Assembly: GCF_902806685.2 (NCBI RefSeq)
Contig: NC_048550.1
Span: 167,383-231,382, forward strand
Origin: Maniola hyperantus
Lineage: Eukaryota > Arthropoda > Insecta > Lepidoptera > Nymphalidae
Reading direction: 5' to 3'
DNA length: 64,000 nt
The translations under genes were made by a program, and so were the position numbers. Below the pieces are notes generated by a model. That model was given only the letters and a program-made list of their open reading frames with translations, searched no databases and was not told where the DNA came from. Shown here piece after piece: positions 10,088-21,085 of this stretch (its first letter is position 1; the number at the start of each line of letters is the position of its first letter).

Positions 10088-10302
10088 CTAGCTGATGCCC
10101 GCGACTTCGTCCGCGTGGATTTAGGTTTTTAAAAATCCCGTGGGAACTCTTTGATTTTGACTCGGGATAAAAAGTTGTCTATGTCCTTCCCCGGAATGCA
10201 AGCTACATATATCGCTATACCAAATTTCGTCAAAATCGGTTGACCGGATGGGCCGTGAAAGGCTAGCAGACAGACAGACAGACACACTTTTGCATTTATA
10301 AT
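10088..10302 (-). mobile_element. Helitron-1, non-autonomous
   Basis: On the minus strand it ends with the hairpin-forming cgcggacgaagtcgcggg followed by catcaGCTAG, i.e. a GC hairpin shortly before CTAG, the standard Helitron 3' end. Internally it has a (GTCT)n run and agcttttcacggccc-type motif near the 5' end. The 5' end (attataaatgc) is damaged here but intact in the second copy (19716-19938). Confidence 0.75.
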
Positions 10303-10685
10303 TGGATTTATGTAAATTGATGCTAGAAGATGCTACCGTGGAACATACATAAATACAAACAAACATACACAGCTACATACACACACTGCTAAAATCATAA
10401 CCCTTCATTTTGGCTTTGCCGTGGTCGGGTAAAATAGGTCAATAGCGAGTATTGTAGGTATATTCAGTATACATCCCACTGGTGGGATTAGGTCCCCGGG
10501 CGCGTGGGATTTATCGGCCGCTCGGTGGGATCTGCAATTCAATTAACAACGGCTTCAGATAATTCGTTTTCATTACAGCCAATTATTTTGTTTGTTTACT
10601 TTCGTGGATCCCCACGTAAGGCTACGGACACATCTAGCGGGAAAACGCGCGCGGAATTTCCTTAGAAAGTCACACCTTGGAAAAC
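10303..10685. other. No recognisable feature
   Basis: Sequence with three GTGGGAT motifs near 10485-10535, duplicated at 20190-20250. Nothing supported. Confidence 0.4.
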
Positions 10686-11375
10686 ATGATGGAAAATTCT
10701 TATGCATGCAGGTTTCTTCACGATGTTTTCCTTCACCGTTAGAATATTATCATATCACCCATCGCCGGTTCACTACTGAGCAAGAATCTCCTCTTAGAAT
10801 GAGAAGGGTTGAGACCATAGTCCGCCGCGCTGGCCCAGTACGGATATACAGACTTCATACACCTTTGAGAAAATAGATTCTTGGAATGTAGTAATAAAAT
10901 GACGTGATTTTTGTACAGCGGTAGTTCTAGAATTTATTATCAAAGAGAATAATTTGAAAAAATCATGATTTATATTCATTTTTAAAATAATAATTAATTA
11001 ATTTAACCGTCACGCTCTACAGAAAGCGATTAATGACGTAACAAGACGTAAACGACAAATATTTTTCAATTTTTTAACATAAAAAATCACTCTTATTTTT
11101 ATGTTAAAATTGGAAAAAAATTGTCGGTTATGGATTGTGAAGTCATTAATCACCTTCCGCAGCGTGACGTGTTTTTTTCACGTGAAAAATCGTGATTTTT
11201 TTCAAATTATTCTCTTTAGTAATGAATTCTAGCCCCATATAAAACATCACATCATTTTATTACTACGGTCCAAGACCCTATTACTTAAAATGCGCATAAC
11301 TCCGAAAAGTAATGCACGGATCGAACCCCCGACCTCCCCATCACTGCTCAGTGCTCACTGCACTATCGCCGGTCC
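10686..11375 (-). mobile_element. Rearranged SINE-B carrying MITE-1
   Basis: Pieces of SINE-B lie at 10686-10745, 10755-10875 and 11280-11375 (the last has the B-box complement ggatcgaacccccgacctcc). The last two are separated by the foldback MITE-1, so the MITE inserted into a SINE-derived sequence. Confidence 0.7.
10876..11278. mobile_element. MITE-1, about 403-bp foldback element
   Basis: Ends are inverted: ttggaatgtagtaataaaat on the left, attttattactacggtccaa on the right. The whole element folds: gagaataatttgaaaaaatc versus ttttttcaaattattctctt, and acgacaaatatttttcaatt versus aattggaaaaaaattgtcgg, with the centre near 11090. No coding sequence. The same element is at 20586-20988, and a solo end is at 29573-29603. 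Confidence 0.8.
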
Positions 11376-11650
11376 TAAGTATTGTGTGCCCAAGCCTTAA
11401 GTGATTGACGCGGCATTACAAGAGTGTAGACACAATAGTATTAATTCAAACGGAATAGAATGAATGTAATAAGTGTAAAGCAAACATTACCTGCCCCCTG
11501 CGACGTAACGGAGGTCGTTACGCCCTAGTGCGGTAACTACCGCTAATTGATTAGAGCGACACTCGGCGGGTGTCACTGTTATTACAATGACACCGCCTTG
11601 TCTAATTAACGATATGTATGTTTTAATTGACTTTCTGCCGCACCTAGCTC
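11376..11650. other. No recognisable feature
   Basis: Unique-looking sequence, duplicated in the second copy. Nothing supported. Confidence 0.4.
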
Positions 11651-11693
11651 ACCTACCACCTACCACCTACCACCTACCACCTACCACCTACAC
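11651..11693. repeat. 7-bp minisatellite (CTACCAC)n
   Basis: About six units. The second copy of the duplication lacks the array (21355-21365), so it expanded or contracted after the copies separated. Confidence 0.85.
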
Positions 11694-11741
11694 ATACATA
11701 CGTACTCTACTATATCATTGACCTATTAGCTGTACTATACA

Positions 11742-11834
11742 TCATCATGATCATGATCAACCCATCGCCGACCCACTACAGAGCACGGGTCGCCTCTCAG
11801 AGTGAGAAGGATTTTAGCCATAGTCTACCACGCT
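11742..11834 (-). mobile_element. SINE-B 3' fragment
   Basis: Begins catcatgatcatgatcaacc and runs to tctaccacgc, where a poly-T run interrupts it. Present only in the first copy of the duplication. Confidence 0.65.
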
Positions 11835-12245
11835 TTTTTTTTTTTTTAATGTGTTCCTCCCTTTTTTTCCTCCGACATGGCGGTCGGAGACTGTTCTTGG
11901 TCGGTACTAAGATTGACTTTTTTTTCCATTTGCCTTTCTTATTGCTTTGTTGAAATCGGTGCTACTACGCACTAAGTGCAGTGCGTTAGGGATACTACGT
12001 TACACTAGGCTTTACTTAGACTATGCCAGTTTTTTTTTTTTTTTTTAATAATAATATTCTTATTTTTCTTTTTTGTCTTTTTTTGCATCTTTGCAGCCTT
12101 TATGCAGCGCGCGGTGTGTGTAAGCCTTAACTCGCCAGCTGCGTTCTTTACTATAAATAACACAACTGACTGCCGGTATCGGGTTCTCTTCCCGCGTGAA
12201 GCATTCGGCGCTCGCGAGCATCACTCCGAGCTGAAGCTGTGATTC
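11835..12245. other. Poly-T-rich block of unknown origin
   Basis: Two long T runs (11835-11849 and 12030-12048) border a segment found only in the first copy. Long T runs beside a broken SINE suggest a minus-strand retroposon 3' end, but the family is not recognised. Confidence 0.4.
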
Positions 12246-12569
12246 ATATTATAATCTATCTTGTTTGCGCCGACCAAACAATGCTGCAAAAAACCTTCTA
12301 AAGCGTCTTAGGTTTGCTGAGAAGTTAGCTGTAGATACATTCCAACTTCCAATTTAGGTGTCAATTCGTGTGTATTTCCGAAAAACACATACCTCCGATG
12401 AAGCTGAAATTTTGAATTCTTATCACGAAAATTGGCGCAAAAAAAATACAAAAAAAAAACACCCCACAGTTCCTAATATACCCCTAAAATAGTCTAAATC
12501 GGTTAGGAATGCGCGATTATGCACATCGAACGAAACGGTCTCGTTCGTTTTTGATATATTATATTCAAA
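12246..12569. other. No recognisable feature
   Basis: AT-rich sequence present only in the first copy. Nothing supported. Confidence 0.4.
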
Positions 12570-12740
12570 AACCAACTTCCAAAACCACTACAAAGTAAAA
12601 AAGTCGGGCGAGCATAAAAGAAACTAGAAATCAAAGCGTGTAGTTCGCCCGACCACCCGACTTCAACATACATACCTACACGTGTTGAAACTAGAAACAA
12701 AAGTTATTTTTTACTTTGTAGTGGTTTTGGAAGTCGGTTA
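12570..12740. mobile_element. MITE-5 foldback
   Basis: Left arm aaccaacttccaaaaccact then acaaagtaaaaaa; right arm ttttttactttgtagtggtt then ttggaagtcggtt. A nested inverted pair (gtcgggcga / tcgcccgac) lies inside. The second copy of the duplication keeps only the middle and right arm (21508-21650). Confidence 0.75.
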
Positions 12741-13396
12741 AAAATAGCGTTTGCGCCAATTTTCGTTATGATGTTTGAGACTAGGAGCTCATAATACGTT
12801 ATTAGATATACCAAATTTCAGTTTCATCGGAGATACGTGCTTCTCCAAAGTTTATCCTAATTCGTTAGACTTATACCATTCAAAAAATGAAGCGGAGACA
12901 AATGTGCAGCGAAAAGAATTTGCAGTTGGAACGTCTGTTGATGCCTTAAGAAAATATTATTTCATCTTTGAAATATTAACGGATTCGGAATGGAAACTCC
13001 AACTCTGACAAAGTAACGAATTTGAGAAAATCAACATAAGTTAATACTTAGTTCATCCATTTTCCATCGTTAAGACCTAGAGATAATAATGTAAGCTAAA
13101 GTAAATCTGTTTTTAATTGAATCCCGAGCATTAATGAGCGGAGGTATCCCTCGGAGCGTGCTATACATCTCCCCGCCTGCGCCGGCATTAGCAGCGTGGA
13201 TAATTCAACAGAGGTAATCTCGGGATGTACGAAGCTTTGTTAAAGTTAATTGATAAGCTAAGATCAAAAACCGATCTCTGCGGCCAGCGACCCGTACGAT
13301 GGCGGTCAAACTTCACTTCAACAAAACGGTCGACTGGCCGGTATATATATAGTATATACCTACCGAAGTTGTGTCCACTTGCAAAAACTTCCTGAA
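12741..13396. other. No recognisable gene
   Basis: Duplicated at 21651-22320. A 77-codon frame at 12775-13008 is not preserved from its start in the other copy, so I do not call a gene. Confidence 0.45.
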
Positions 13397-13560
13397 GTCT
13401 AAATATACAAAAGGAAAAGTTGACTGACTGATCTATCAACGCACAGCTCAAACCACTGGACGGATCGGGCTGAAATCTGGCATGCAGATAGCTATTATGA
13501 CGTAGACATTTGCTTAGAAAGGATTTTTGAAGATTCAACTCCTAAGGGGGTAAAATAGGG
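13397..13560 (+). mobile_element. Helitron-2, 3'-truncated
   Basis: Begins like other Helitron-2 copies (taaatatacaaaaggaaaag, then gactgactgatctatcaacg) and runs through cggatcgggctgaaat to gggggtaaaatagggcttt. The normal end (gcgagcataagctag) is missing and is replaced by the palindrome at 13587-13644. Confidence 0.7.
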
Positions 13561-13586
13561 CTTTGGAATTTGTAAATATACAAATA

Positions 13587-13644
13587 ATAATAAACCTGCG
13601 ACTTCGTCCACATGGAATACCATGGGGACAAAGTCGCAGGTTTA
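13587..13644. repeat. 58-bp palindrome of Helitron end sequence
   Basis: aataaacctgcgacttcgtc and its near-perfect reverse complement gacaaagtcgcaggtttatt face each other around ccatgg-type centre sequence. Also at 22508-22570 in the second copy. Looks like two Helitron 3' hairpin ends joined tail to tail. Confidence 0.75.
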
Positions 13645-13876
13645 TTATAATGTAAAATAAATACCCATTAAGTATAAATGATAAATGGCGTACACGAAAT
13701 AAATCCGCAAACTCAGTGGCTTTCGAGCCAATATTCGTTTCAAATTGAAATTGATTTGAAGATGAAGAAAATATGAAAATGAAGGATGGAGACTGGAATC
13801 AACCATTAACGCCGACATAATATCATTGTGGAGGTCGGGCTGCTGGATGTTAGGGAGATAAAACGAGCTATTTGCG

Positions 13877-13966
13877 GTGATAGCCTTGTGGTTGACACGT
13901 CGGCTTCCTTTTCGGAGAGTCCAGGGTTCCATCCCAGGCACGCACTTTTAACTTTCTAAAGATATG
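13877..13966 (+). mobile_element. Degenerate SINE-B-like head
   Basis: tgatagccttgtggttgaca followed by a B-box-like GGTTCCATCCC and ggcacgcacttttaactttc. Only the tRNA-like part remains. Confidence 0.5.
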
Positions 13967-14034
13967 TAGATTTTGAGCAATTCAACACACGGGCATGATT
14001 TGTATAGTAATTAGATAAGGCTAACTTTAAGTTT

Positions 14035-14110
14035 TATTGTTTTTTTTTTCCAGGTGTATTTATTTTATTTATTTAATAGGAAGATACAAAAAACAAAAAT
14101 ACCAAACTTA
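14035..14110 (+). mobile_element. LINE-like 3' end at the duplication junction
   Basis: A T-run is followed by tatttattttatttatttaa and taggaagatac, typical of LINE 3' ends in such genomes. The first copy of the duplication ends here (accaaacttat) and joins the start of copy 2. Confidence 0.4.
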
Positions 14111-14202
14111 TCAAAATATCGACCTAAACACAAAAGTATTTAATAGTCGTCGAGTCTCGAGTCGGAACAAGACTGGCTTAAAAACCTTCAAACACTTCAA
14201 AC

Positions 14203-14500
14203 ACAGAAAGGCCACATAGTGAAATTCATGTCGTGGCTGTCATGCTATACGCGTTGTGGCAATAAAGAAGAGCCCTGGCGCATATGGAACCATATTAGAA
14301 ATTCTAATATGGTGAGCACAGTGATTTGCGATATGGGTTATTAAAAGATGGCCTCTCTCCTACAGCGCCTTCGTAGCAGTCACAGTCAACAGCATTCTGG
14401 GTGCAATTAAAGATAGAGTAGGCTGCCCAATAACTAAACATTGGGTGGCTGTGGCCACGGGGCGTCTAGAGCTGCCACAGCAGGCCATTTTATTTATTCA
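14203..14500. mobile_element. TIR element, left part, second copy
   Basis: Homologue of 6932-7231. The left TIR is missing because of the copy-2 deletion. It is interrupted by the Helitron block; the right part continues at 16873-17150. Confidence 0.6.
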
Positions 14501-15390
14501 CTAGCTGATCCCCGCGGCTTCGCCCGCGTAGATTTAGGTTTTTAAAGATCCCGTATAGCCTATGTCACTCAGGAATAATGTAGCTTTCTACTGGTGAAAG
14601 AATTTTTAAAATCGGTTCAGTAGTTCTAAAGATTACCCCCTACAAACAAACTTAACGACATTACCTCTTTATATAATATAGCTGATCCCCGCGGCTTCGC
14701 CCGCGTAGATTTAGGTTTTTAAAGATCCCGTATAGCCTATGTCACTCAGGAATAATGTAGCTTTCTACTGGTGAAAGAATTTTTAAAATCGGTTCAGTAG
14801 TTCTAAAGATTACCCCCTACAAACAAACTTAACGACATTACCTCTTTATATAATACTAGCTGATCCCCGCGGCTTCGCCCGCGTAGATTTAGGTTTTTAA
14901 AGATCCCGTATAGCCTATGTCACTCAGGAATAATGTAGCTTTCTACTGGTGAAAGAATTTTTAAAATCGGTTCAGTAGTTCTAAAGATTACCCCCTACAA
15001 ACAAACTTAACGACATTACCTCTTTATATAATACTAGCTGATCCCCGCGGCTTCGCCCGCGTAGATTTAGGTTTTTAAAGATCCCGTATAGCCTATGTCA
15101 CTCAGGAATAATGTAGCTTTCTACTGGTGAAAGAATTTTTAAAATCGGTTCAGTAGTTCTAAAGATTACCCCCTACAAACAAACTTAACGACATTACCTC
15201 TTTATATAATACTAGCTGATCCCCGCGGCTTCGCCCGCGTAGATTTAGGTTTTTAAAGATCCCGTATAGCCTATGTCACTCAGGAATAATGTAGCTTTCT
15301 ACTGGTGTAAGAATTTTTAAAATCGGTTCAGTAGTTCTAAAGATTACCCCCTACAAACAAACTTAACGACATTACCTCTTTATATATAAA
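14501..15390 (-). repeat. Five tandem 178-bp Helitron units
   Basis: Units start (plus-strand view) at 14501, 14678, 14856, 15034 and 15212. Each runs from CTAGCTGATCCCCGCGGC to cctctttatataata. They are almost identical; the last has one visible change (ggtgtaag for ggtgaaag) near 15306. Each unit is a complete mini-Helitron end to end. Confidence 0.95.
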
Positions 15391-16872
15391 AATAATACAA
15401 CGGGCCGTGCAGCAGAAATCGTAATATTTTAATTTCGCCATAACTTCAAAACCAAACGTCCAATTTTAATCATTCAAAGACCAAATATTATCTCCATAAA
15501 CTGTTCTTAGTGATGAAATCATTTATTTTGATAAGGATTAATAGCATGAGTAAAATAAACGCGTTTAAATGTAGTCCAAAAAAAAATTCAAGATTTTTAA
15601 ATAAAAAAATGGTTGCTGTGCCTCACTCGACATAGATGGGTATAGTGTGTCGCGGACTTTTTTGTAGATATTTATAAGATCTACAATTAATTAGAACATT
15701 TTATGGTTCTATCTTTATAGTTTAGGCAGCGTACGCAAAATAAGTAACTTTTCTGGTTGATTTTTTACACCTTGTGTCCGAAAAACCCAAATATCTTACG
15801 GAACCCTATTTTTTTCCAAAATAAAATATAGCCTATGTTACTCGTGGATAATGTAGCTTTCGAATGGTGAAAGAATTTTTAAAATCGGTCCAGTAGTTTT
15901 TGAGCCTATTCAGTACAATCAAACAAACAAACAAACAAACAAACAAACAAACAAACAAACAAACAAACAAAGTTTTCCTCTTTATAATATTAGTGTAGAT
16001 AGCTGACCTGCCCCGGCTTCGCTCGGGTGGAGTTTAGAAAATTGAGGGGGAGGTTGAATTAAATTTTTCTCTCCGTAAGAACCATCCTCGAACTTCAAGA
16101 AATATTATAAAAAAAGTATTAGCGAAATCGGTTCAGCTGTTCTCGAGATTTGCGATGAGCAATACATTTAGTGATTCATTTTTATATTATAGAGCCGCGC
16201 GGATACCTTACTCATAGATCTAAACTCCCCTCCCGCACGCGCACCCCCGCCTTGGTGACGCCCACTTCGCAACGGGCCGTGCAGCAGAAATCGTAATATT
16301 TTAATTTCGCCATAACTTCAAAACCAAACGTCCAATTTTAATCATTCAAAGACCAAATATTATCTCCATAAACTGTTCTTAGTGATGAAATCATTTATTT
16401 TGATAAGGATTAATAGCATGAGTAAAATAAACGCGTTTAAATGTAGTCCAAAAAAAATTCAAGATTTTTAAATAAAAAAATGGTTGCTGTGCCTCACTCG
16501 ACATAGATGGGTATAGTGTGTCGCGGACTTTTTTGTAGATATTTATAAGATCTACAATTAATTAGAACATTTTATGGTTCTATCTTTTATAGTTTAGGCA
16601 GCGTACGCAAAATAAGTAACTTTTCTGGTTGATTTTTTACACCTTGTGTCCGAAAAAACCCAAATATCTTACGGAACCCTATTTTTTTCCAAAATAAAAT
16701 ATAGCCTATGTTACTCGTGGATAATGTAGCTTTCGAATGGTGAAAGAATTTTTAAAATCGGTCCAGTAGTTTTTGAGCCTATTCAGTACAATCAAACAAA
16801 CAAACAAACAAACAAACAAACAAACAAACAAACAAACAAACAAAGTTTTCCTCTTTATAATATTAGTGTAGA
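15391..16872 (-). repeat. Helitron segment X, two direct copies around a third end
   Basis: X1 (15391-15999) and X2 (16270-16872) begin at caacgggccgtgcagcagaa (15398 and 16270, offset 872) and end tcctctttataatattagtg-TAGA. Both have a (CAAA)n run. Between them, 16000-16269 has a different Helitron-like end (agctgacctgccccggcttc) and CG-rich flank. The two X copies differ by small indels only. Confidence 0.85.
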
Positions 16873-17150
16873 TTTAGTACTAATATTTCTAGCATATTTA
16901 TAAGTAAAAATATGGATCACAGAGGTTTGTCGGGCACAGATGACAACTTTGAAATGATGAAAAAATGTGTTTTTATCTTTATCACTCTTCAGAGCTTTTC
17001 TATACACCTAGCTTGCTCTTACAAGGTATTATTATTTTGATGCTAAATCTGCTTGGTCTTTAGTCTGAGTGGCACGAATTTCACGACGTGGATGTCTTTC
17101 AGTGACCAGAACGCGTCGTGAGCAGATTTTTCGCTCAATGAGCGTTTTCG
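16873..17150. mobile_element. TIR element, right part, second copy
   Basis: Homologue of 7232-7509, including the right TIR cgctcaatgagcgttttcg and the short hydrophobic open frame. Confidence 0.6.
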
Positions 17151-17446
17151 GATAAAGTAAAGCTTAACCTAACGTGACAGCTAAGGGTACCCCGATATTA
17201 CTTAACATTAACGTGATGTAATTTAACGTTAAGAAGGTTAATTTCGTGAAGAGCTTTTAGTATAACTTGTTTGTGTTAAGAAGTTATAACTACTTACTTA
17301 TTGTCGGTAACTCTATTACAGAAAACATAAACTTAACTCTTAGAGGATCTTATTAAAAACTACCGCTGCCTAGCTTTAGCAAATTGGTAAAGTTTATAAA
17401 AGGAAGCGATTAGCTCTACGATCCTTTCTTATTTTTATGGTGGTTT

Positions 17447-18052
17447 TTTTAAACCGGCCAAGTGCGAGTCAGACTCGCGCACCGAGGGCTCGCGCATCGC
17501 CGGCTCACTACAGAGCACGGGTCTCCTCTCAGAGTGAGAGGATTTGGTCATAGTCTACCACGCTGGCCATGTGCGGATTGGTAACTTCACACACCTATGA
17601 GAACATTATGGAGAACTCTCAGGCATGTAGGTTTCCTCACGATGTTTTCCTTCACCGCTAAAGCAAGTGATATTTAATTAATTAAAACGCACATAACTCC
17701 GAAAAGTTAGAGGTGCGTGCCCGGGATCGAACCCCCGACCCCCGATTAGAAGGCGGACGTCCTAACCAGTGGGCTACGTAATATTCAAACCATACCTTCA
17801 AATCAGAAGTGAATAGATAACATCTTCACTGATTAATTAGCTTTACCAAAGCCTATTTACCTAACCATAAATTCACGGTTTTTAGATTTTTCCCCTCATG
17901 CCTGCTATAAGACCTACCTACCTGCCAAATTACATGGTTCTAGGTCAACTGGAAGTAACCTATAGGTTTCTTGACAGACAGACAGACAACAAAGTGATCC
18001 TATAAGGGTTCCGTTTTTCCTTTTGAGGTACGGAACCCTAAAAAGAATGGCA
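17447..18052 (+). repeat. Rep-A split by SINE-B, second copy
   Basis: Homologue of 7814-8402, with the reverse SINE-B at about 17500-17780. Starts aaaccggccaagtgcgagtc, ends at acggaaccctaaaaa. Confidence 0.8.
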
Positions 18053-18156
18053 GCCTAAAATTCAGAAGAGATTTAAGATTCCAGATTGAATCTACACGAT
18101 CCCTACACGAATGAAATCAGTTCACTAAATCGTTCGCAATATACTCCCGTCTACCA

Positions 18157-18189
18157 CACGTGACACACGTGACACACGTGACACACGTG
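18157..18189. repeat. Array of four CACGTG boxes, 9-bp period
   Basis: CACGTG at 18157, 18166, 18175 and 18184. One unit fewer than the first copy at 8515-8556. Confidence 0.85.
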
Positions 18190-18620
18190 ACGCGACGAGC
18201 CCTCGAGCCTGGCGAGGAATCCAATTAGGTAGGCGTGGAGCCTTAAGTGACGTCATTAAGGCCACGTCGGCACCGCGCCACATGTCGCTGTATTACTGGC
18301 TGCTCAAACATGACGGTGTACTTTCAGATTGTATAATTAATGTAGATTGTGTTGTATAATTATTAATAGATTGTATAATAAATTTGAAAGATGACTCGGG
18401 AAATTAATTTGGAGACTTTCCTCTGTGCTTTCATCGTTTCCATTTAATGTACATCTCTTTGGGAAACAACATCCGTAGGTACTCAGAACTCAGAACTCTG
18501 AATATAATTAAGGGAGACATGACGGTTAAGTAGTTTTCGCTGTGAGACGAAAATATTACTATCAAAGGAGGCGAAAAATATGTTCAAAGTAAGAAAAGAA
18601 AATAAAGTGATTTATTTTGT

Positions 18621-19001
18621 TATAGTGCATTCAAGTCTACCAACAATCAGCACATGCCCAGCGTGGTAGACTATGGCCAAAACTCCTTCTCAGACTGAGA
18701 GGAGACCCGTGCTCTGTAGTGAGCCGGCGATGGGTTTGATCATGATGATGATAGTGCATTCAATATCAACTGGCGTGTTGTTTCCACTTGAACGTAAACA
18801 ATAGGGGTAATAAACCAAACACTCATAGAGCCCATTCATTTTTAAAGGTTCAAGTTCAAAGCCGGTTCAACTTTATACATATTTTGTTGCAAATCAACCA
18901 GTGTTGATACTTTTGAATTCACCCGCCACGACTTAATCCTATTGTTATTGCTAATGACGGCCTCAAGTGGAAACACGCCAGTTAATATTGAATGCACTAT
19001 A
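18621..19001. mobile_element. MITE-4 with nested SINE-B, second copy
   Basis: Homologue of 8989-9372 with the same SINE-B insertion and agtgcattcaa duplication. Confidence 0.8.
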
Positions 19002-19090
19002 CATTTTATTGATGACTAGCAAATAACAACCGCCCGCGGTTTGGCAACCGTGGCGTGAGAATTTACGATTTACAATGAACCAAAAGCTTA

Positions 19091-19325
19091 ATTTGCTAAA
19101 ATCCACTGAAACAGGTCGAATCTGTATGGTGCAACATACAGCATGCGATATGCACCGCTCGCCCTCCCACTGCTAAACATGCAGGAAAAGTCAGCCACCA
19201 CGCAGCACCACACAAATCCCAAAACACACTGGACGGCATCCTCAGATGTACAGTTACACCTTACAATACACAATTGCAAAGTGTGAGTTGAATTATACAA
19301 TTCTATTCTAAATATATTCTATTCT
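19091..19325 (-). repeat. Rep-D, second copy
   Basis: Homologue of 9462-9695 with a small insertion (cagttac) near 19250. Confidence 0.65.
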
Positions 19326-19715
19326 ATTGAGACTATAAGGATACTCGTAAGTGGCGAAAAGATCAAAGTAGTTTTAAACATAAACATCAAAAGAACAGAA
19401 CCGTGTACTAAAACTAGTGGTGAAATAATTTCATTTTTCTTTAGAATTCAACAAAGCAGAAAAATATGTTGAGTACCGTTATCAATCGTCGCGAACGTAT
19501 TGACAATTTGACAGATGTTCGAGCGGGTGTATTGTTCTGCTTATCATTCAACGCCTGTCTGTCTGTCTGTCTGTCTGTCTGTGTGTTGGGAATACGTCTT
19601 ATTTGCGAAAAGAATAAAAGGTGAAATATTTCAGACCTACCTACCTGTCATTAAATTAAGATAAAGTTACACCAAAGAGAGAAAATTGTGTGAAAATAAA
19701 TACACTGTACATGTA

Positions 19716-19938
19716 CTAGCTGATGCCCGCGACTTCGTCCGCGTGGATTTAGGTTTTTAAAAATCCCGTGGGAACTCTTTGATTTTGACTCGGGACAAAA
19801 AGTTGTCTATGTCCTTCCCCGGAATGCAAGCTATATCGCTATACCAAATTTAGTCAAAATCGGTTGACCGGATGGGCCGTGAAAGGCTAGCAGACAGACA
19901 GACAGACACACTTTTGCATTTATAATATTAGTATGGGA
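19716..19938 (-). mobile_element. Helitron-1, complete-looking
   Basis: Homologue of 10088-10302 but with an intact 5' end: the minus strand begins TCCCATACTAATATTATAAA and ends catcaGCTAG after a CGCG hairpin. Confidence 0.8.
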
Positions 19939-20395
19939 TATCCAGGAAGATGGTAGCGCAGGGGTAGGTCTACCTCCTCATGTGTGGCGCAACTAAAAAC
20001 CGGTCAGGTGCGAGTCGGCTCTGTAATTGATGCTAGAAGATGCTACCGTGGAACATACATAAATACAAACAAACATACACAGCTACATACACAGACTGCT
20101 AAAATCATAACCCTTCATTTTGGCTTTGCCGTGGTCGGGTAAAATAGGCCAATAGCGAGTATTGTAGGTATATTCAGTATACATCCCACTGGTGGGATTA
20201 GGTCCCCGGGCGCGTGGGATTTATCGGCCGCTCGGTGGGATCTGCAATTCAATTAACAACGGCTTCAGATAATTCGTTTTCATTACAGCCAATTATTTTG
20301 TTTGTTTACTTTCGTGGATCCCCACGTAAGGCTACGGACACATCTAGCGGGAAAACGCGCGCGGAATTTCCTTAGAAAGTCACACCTTGGAAAAC

Positions 20396-21085
20396 ATGAT
20401 GGAAAATTCTTATGCATGCAGGTTTCTTCACGATGTTTTCCTTCACCGTTAGAATATTATCATATCACCCATCGCCGGTTCACTACTGAGCAAGAATCTC
20501 CTCTTAGAATGAGAAGGGTTGAGGCCATACTCCGCCGCGCTGGCCCAGTACGGATATACAGACTTCACACACCTTTGAGAAAATAGGGTCTTGGAATGTA
20601 GTAATAAAATGACGTGATTTTTGTACAGCGGTAGTTCTAGAATTTATTATCAAAGAGAATAATTTGAAAAAATCATGATTTATATTCATTTTTAAAATAA
20701 TAATTAATTAATTTAACCGTCACGCTGTACAGAAAGCGATTAATGACGTAACAAGACGTAAACGACAAATATTTTTCAATTTTTTAACATAAAAAATCAC
20801 TCTTATTTTTATGTTAAAATTGGAAAAAAATTGTCGGTTATGGATTGTGAAGTCATTAATCACCTTCCGCAGCGTGACGTGTTTTTTTCACGTGAAAAAT
20901 CGTGATTTTTTTCAAATTATTCTCTTTAGTAATGAATTCTAGCCTCATATAAAACATCACATCATTTTATTACTACGGTCCAAGACCCTATTACTTAAAA
21001 TGCGCATAACTCCGAAAAGTAATGCACGGATCGAACCCCCGACCTCCCCATCACTGCTCAGTGCTCACTGCACTATCGCCGGTCC
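20396..21085 (-). mobile_element. SINE-B pieces carrying MITE-1, second copy
   Basis: Homologue of 10686-11375. MITE-1 is at 20586-20988; its left end here is intact as gggtcttggaatgtagtaat. Confidence 0.7.

Larger units (their letters stand above)
6186..14110 (+). repeat. Large tandem duplication, copy 1
   Basis: About 7.9 kb that recurs at 14111-23036 in the same orientation with only scattered substitutions and a few large indels. Both copies carry, in order, the TIR element, Rep-A with SINE-B, the CACGTG array, MITE-4, Rep-D, Helitron-1, MITE-1 in SINE-B, Helitron-2 and the 13.6-kb palindrome. Copy 1 keeps the empty site (7231/7232) of the Helitron block found in copy 2. It could also be an unmerged second haplotype. 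Confidence 0.9.
14501..16872 (-). mobile_element. Composite Helitron block with known empty site
   Basis: A 2372-bp insertion lies exactly between A (14500) and T (16873) relative to the uninterrupted sequence at 7231/7232. On the minus strand it begins TCTACACTAATATTATAAAG and ends with a CGCGG/CCGCG hairpin and gatcaGCTAG. TC start, CTAG end, 3' hairpin and A/T target are the Helitron hallmarks. Inside are five tandem 178-bp units and a 603/609-bp segment repeated around a different Helitron end. No Rep/helicase gene is present, so it is non-autonomous. Confidence 0.9.

Noticed and set aside
10592..10876. 94-codon frame present in both large copies (also 20302-20586)
   Set aside because: Consists of SINE-B fragments; preserved only because the whole segment is duplicated.
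12775..13008. 77-codon frame
   Set aside because: Not preserved from its start in the duplicated copy near 21665-21920 because of small indels.
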